Assembly: GCA_022825065.1 (NCBI GenBank)
Contig: JAJDYR010000005.1
Location: forward strand, 1 to 64,000
DNA: 64,000 nucleotides
Origin: a bacterium
GTDB lineage: Bacteria > UBA8248
Reading direction: 5' to 3'
This document shows positions 62,456 through 64,000 of the stretch, piece after piece (positions within the stretch are counted from its first letter, which is position 1; every line of letters starts with the position of its first letter). The notes beneath the pieces are model-generated. The model was not told the DNA's origin. It searched no databases and saw nothing but the letters and a program-made list of their open reading frames with translations. Made by a program: the position numbers and the translations under genes.

Positions 62456-63412
62456 ATGTCTGATCCCGGCAGGGAAGAGAACCCAGAGAGAGATAGTGGC
62501 GCAATAGGCTGGTTCGGCAGATTGCGCCAGGGTCTCTCGAAGACGAGAGGGGGTTTTCTCGGCCAGGTGAAGGGTTTGATCGCGGGGCGCATTGATGAGG
62601 ATACGCTCGAGGAACTGGAAGAAGTTCTGTACATGGCGGATCTGGGGCCCCTTCTCGTTGAGTCGCTGCTGGAAAAGCTGAAAGCCGGAGAGGGCGCGGG
62701 TGCGGATGCGAAAGAACGCGTTCAGGAAATCATGCGCTCTTGCCTGGAAAACCCTGTATCTCCTGCTGCGTTCACGCCCCAGGATCCCCCTGCGGACGAG
62801 CCCAGAATCATTTTACTGGTGGGCGTCAACGGCGTGGGCAAGACGACGACGGCCGGCAAGCTCGCATCGCGCTACTCGGCCGAAAAACTCAAAGTCATGC
62901 TGGCGGCGGGGGATACGTTCCGGGCAGCGGCCGGTGAGCAACTGACAGTTTGGGCCGAGCGGAGCGGCAGCGAAATCATCCGCCATCAAGAAGGGGCGGA
63001 TTCCTCCGCCGTGGTGTATGACGCCGTTCAGGCGGCGAAGGCGCGCGGCGCCGACGTATTGCTCGTGGATACGGCGGGACGCCTGCACACGAAACACAAT
63101 CTCATGGAGGAATTAAAGAAGCTCAGGCGCGTCACGCAGCGCCTCATCGATACCGCGCCCCATGAGGTGCTGCTCGTACTGGACGCGACGTCCGGGCAGA
63201 ACGTCCTCTCCCAGGTGCGAGAATTCGGCCCGGCCCTGGGCGTAACGGGCCTCGTGCTCACCAAGCTCGACGGCACGGCCAAGGGCGGCGTGGCGCTCGG
63301 CGCCACTTATGAAAGCGGTATACCGATAAGGTACATCGGCGTGGGCGAGTCGGTGGAAGACCTCCTCGATTTCGACCCGGATGCGTTCATCGAGGCCGTT
63401 TTCGGCGAATAG
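62456..63412 (+). CDS. ftsY: Signal recognition particle receptor FtsY
   Basis: FtsY is the membrane-docking GTPase that pairs with the SRP protein Ffh. The 318-residue protein has a short acidic N-terminus and the N domain (LRQGLSKTRGGFLGQVKGLI...LEELEEVLYMADLG). The G domain has G1 GVNGVGKTTTAGKLA at residue 122, DTAGRLHTKHNLMEELKKL, TKLDGTAKGG and GVGESVEDLLDFDPDAFIEAVF. ATG 62456 behind GGGAA is preferred to the upstream TTG in the hairpin region. Adjacent smc and ftsY is a known bacterial arrangement. Confidence 0.96.
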   Translation: MSDPGREENPERDSGAIGWFGRLRQGLSKTRGGFLGQVKGLIAGRIDEDTLEELEEVLYMADLGPLLVESLLEKLKAGEGAGADAKERVQEIMRSCLENPVSPAAFTPQDPPADEPRIILLVGVNGVGKTTTAGKLASRYSAEKLKVMLAAGDTFRAAAGEQLTVWAERSGSEIIRHQEGADSSAVVYDAVQAAKARGADVLLVDTAGRLHTKHNLMEELKKLRRVTQRLIDTAPHEVLLVLDATSGQNVLSQVREFGPALGVTGLVLTKLDGTAKGGVALGATYESGIPIRYIGVGESVEDLLDFDPDAFIEAVFGE

Positions 63413-63805
63413 TCTTTTCGCGGCTTTTCCTGAAAAAACATGATAACCCCATATATATCAATTACATAAATTTAATAAATTTATCGTTATTTATCTGAAT
63501 TTATCGAATTTTTCGGAAATTCGCCATTTTTGAAAAACGGACGGTCCATGGTATCGCAGGGCGATCCTGCCATGGGCCCGGGAAACCGCCGCGACGGCAA
63601 ATGCGGGCAAACGCGCGCGTGAGAGTGTTCGGCGACGGGCCCGGCGCGTCCTGTGAGCGGGAGAGGCGGGAGCCCGCCTTCGATTCCGCCGTTTTCCGGA
63701 AGATCGGCGATGACGGCGTTCGCGCGCCGGAGACGGAATCCGGCTTAAGCCTGAAGCGTTCGCGATTGCGGCGAACAGGCCCTCCGAACCGAGGGCGTCC
63801 GCGTT
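63413..63805. other. Gene-free spacer with AT-rich island
   Basis: The stretch between ftsY and the converging PBP gene includes TATATATCAATTACATAAATTTAATAAATTTATCG and repeats of AATTTATCG at 63452-63520. GC-rich sequence with AAATGCGGGCAAACGCGCG follows. ORFs spanning it look like shadows. No terminator was recognised. Confidence 0.5.
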
Positions 63806-64000
63806 TTAACCGCCGTTCAGCATCGCCGGCAGGCGGGATTTCTGCGGGCAAGGCTCCGAGGGTTCCGTACCTTCCACGAATGCTTCCAGTATCGGCTCAC
63901 CCTCGCACCAGGCCGAGGGCAGTTGGCCGGAGCGCGAATCCACCTTCACCAGCGTGATGCCCGGCGGCGGCTCGGGATTCCGCACTTCCGACTCCCTGCC
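63806..64000 (-). CDS. mrcA: Penicillin-binding protein 1A-like, C-terminal end (partial)
   Basis: The frame is open from the right window edge to TAA at 63806 and encodes 64 residues, too few for the track. PPPGITLVKVDSRSGQLPSAWCEGEPILEAFVEGTEPSEPCP resembles the extreme C-terminus of class A penicillin-binding proteins (a GVxxVxVDxxTG block then EAFxEGTEP). These enzymes polymerise and cross-link peptidoglycan. The catalytic domains lie outside the window, so the call rests on a short match. Confidence 0.7.
   Translation of the reverse strand, partial: GRESEVRNPEPPPGITLVKVDSRSGQLPSAWCEGEPILEAFVEGTEPSEPCPQKSRLPAMLNGG

Noticed and set aside
63601-63957. 118-aa plus-strand ORF near the right edge
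   Set aside because: It overlaps the penicillin-binding-protein tail on the other strand and has no recognisable motif.

Overview
The window is one contiguous stretch of a high-GC bacterial chromosome. It holds universal housekeeping operons plus a catabolic and accessory middle section. The suggested organism is a free-living Gram-negative-type bacterium of deltaproteobacterial, Tectomicrobia or Nitrospinota-like grade. The grounds are the gene order tuf-S10-spc-alpha, yceD-rpmF-plsX-fab and rnc-smc-ftsY, many GTG/TTG starts, CoA-transferase and LLM-oxidoreductase catabolism, and intergenic spaces packed with small palindromic repeats. The lineage is an inference from style; no 16S gene is present to settle it.

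Layout. (1) 1-15.9 kb: the 3' end of tuf, then the full S10, spc and alpha ribosomal clusters (rpsJ to rplQ, with secY, adk, map, infA, rpmJ and rpoA inside), closed by a clear intrinsic terminator. (2) 15.9-22.9 kb: a thioesterase and alanine dehydrogenase pair converging on a six-gene minus-strand operon. That operon encodes a carboxyltransferase, gamma subunit, biotin carrier and beta subunit of a Na+-translocating acyl-CoA decarboxylase, a SUGCT-like class III CoA-transferase, and a FadR-type GntR regulator; a palindromic candidate operator sits at its head. (3) 23-41 kb: short metabolic operons (HMG-CoA lyase with an enolase-superfamily enzyme; MocA-like, Fe-ADH and HPRT; cyclase and Zn-ADH; flavin reductase; HAD; amidotransferase; cinA; MFS; LLM monooxygenase) separated by eight copies of a palindromic intergenic element with C7TAC7-type arms. 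Also here are a GPP34-Rieske fusion protein next to a PepSY-like membrane protein, an IS256-type transposase remnant, and a degraded duplicate of the cinA 3' end. (4) 41.8-48.5 kb: an eight-gene, tightly coupled minus-strand module of phage-tail character, ending in a tape-measure-like gene, with no head, packaging or integration genes. (5) 48.9-64 kb: an M23 envelope protein, gamma carbonic anhydrase, Ppx/GppA, yceD-rpmF-plsX-fabH-fabD-acpP-fabF (fabG missing from its usual place), rnc, smc, ftsY, and the C-terminal end of a PBP1A-like gene at the right edge.

How the genes work together. The ribosomal block makes most ribosomal proteins with the RNA polymerase alpha subunit and the secretion channel. 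The decarboxylase operon looks like a unit that activates a dicarboxylic acid to its CoA ester and couples decarboxylation to Na+ export, controlled by its own distal regulator. The fab block supplies phospholipid and fatty-acid precursors and carries the ribosomal L32 gene. The best candidates for something undescribed are the GPP34-Rieske protein with its PepSY-like neighbour, the isolated tail-like operon, and the palindromic intergenic element family.
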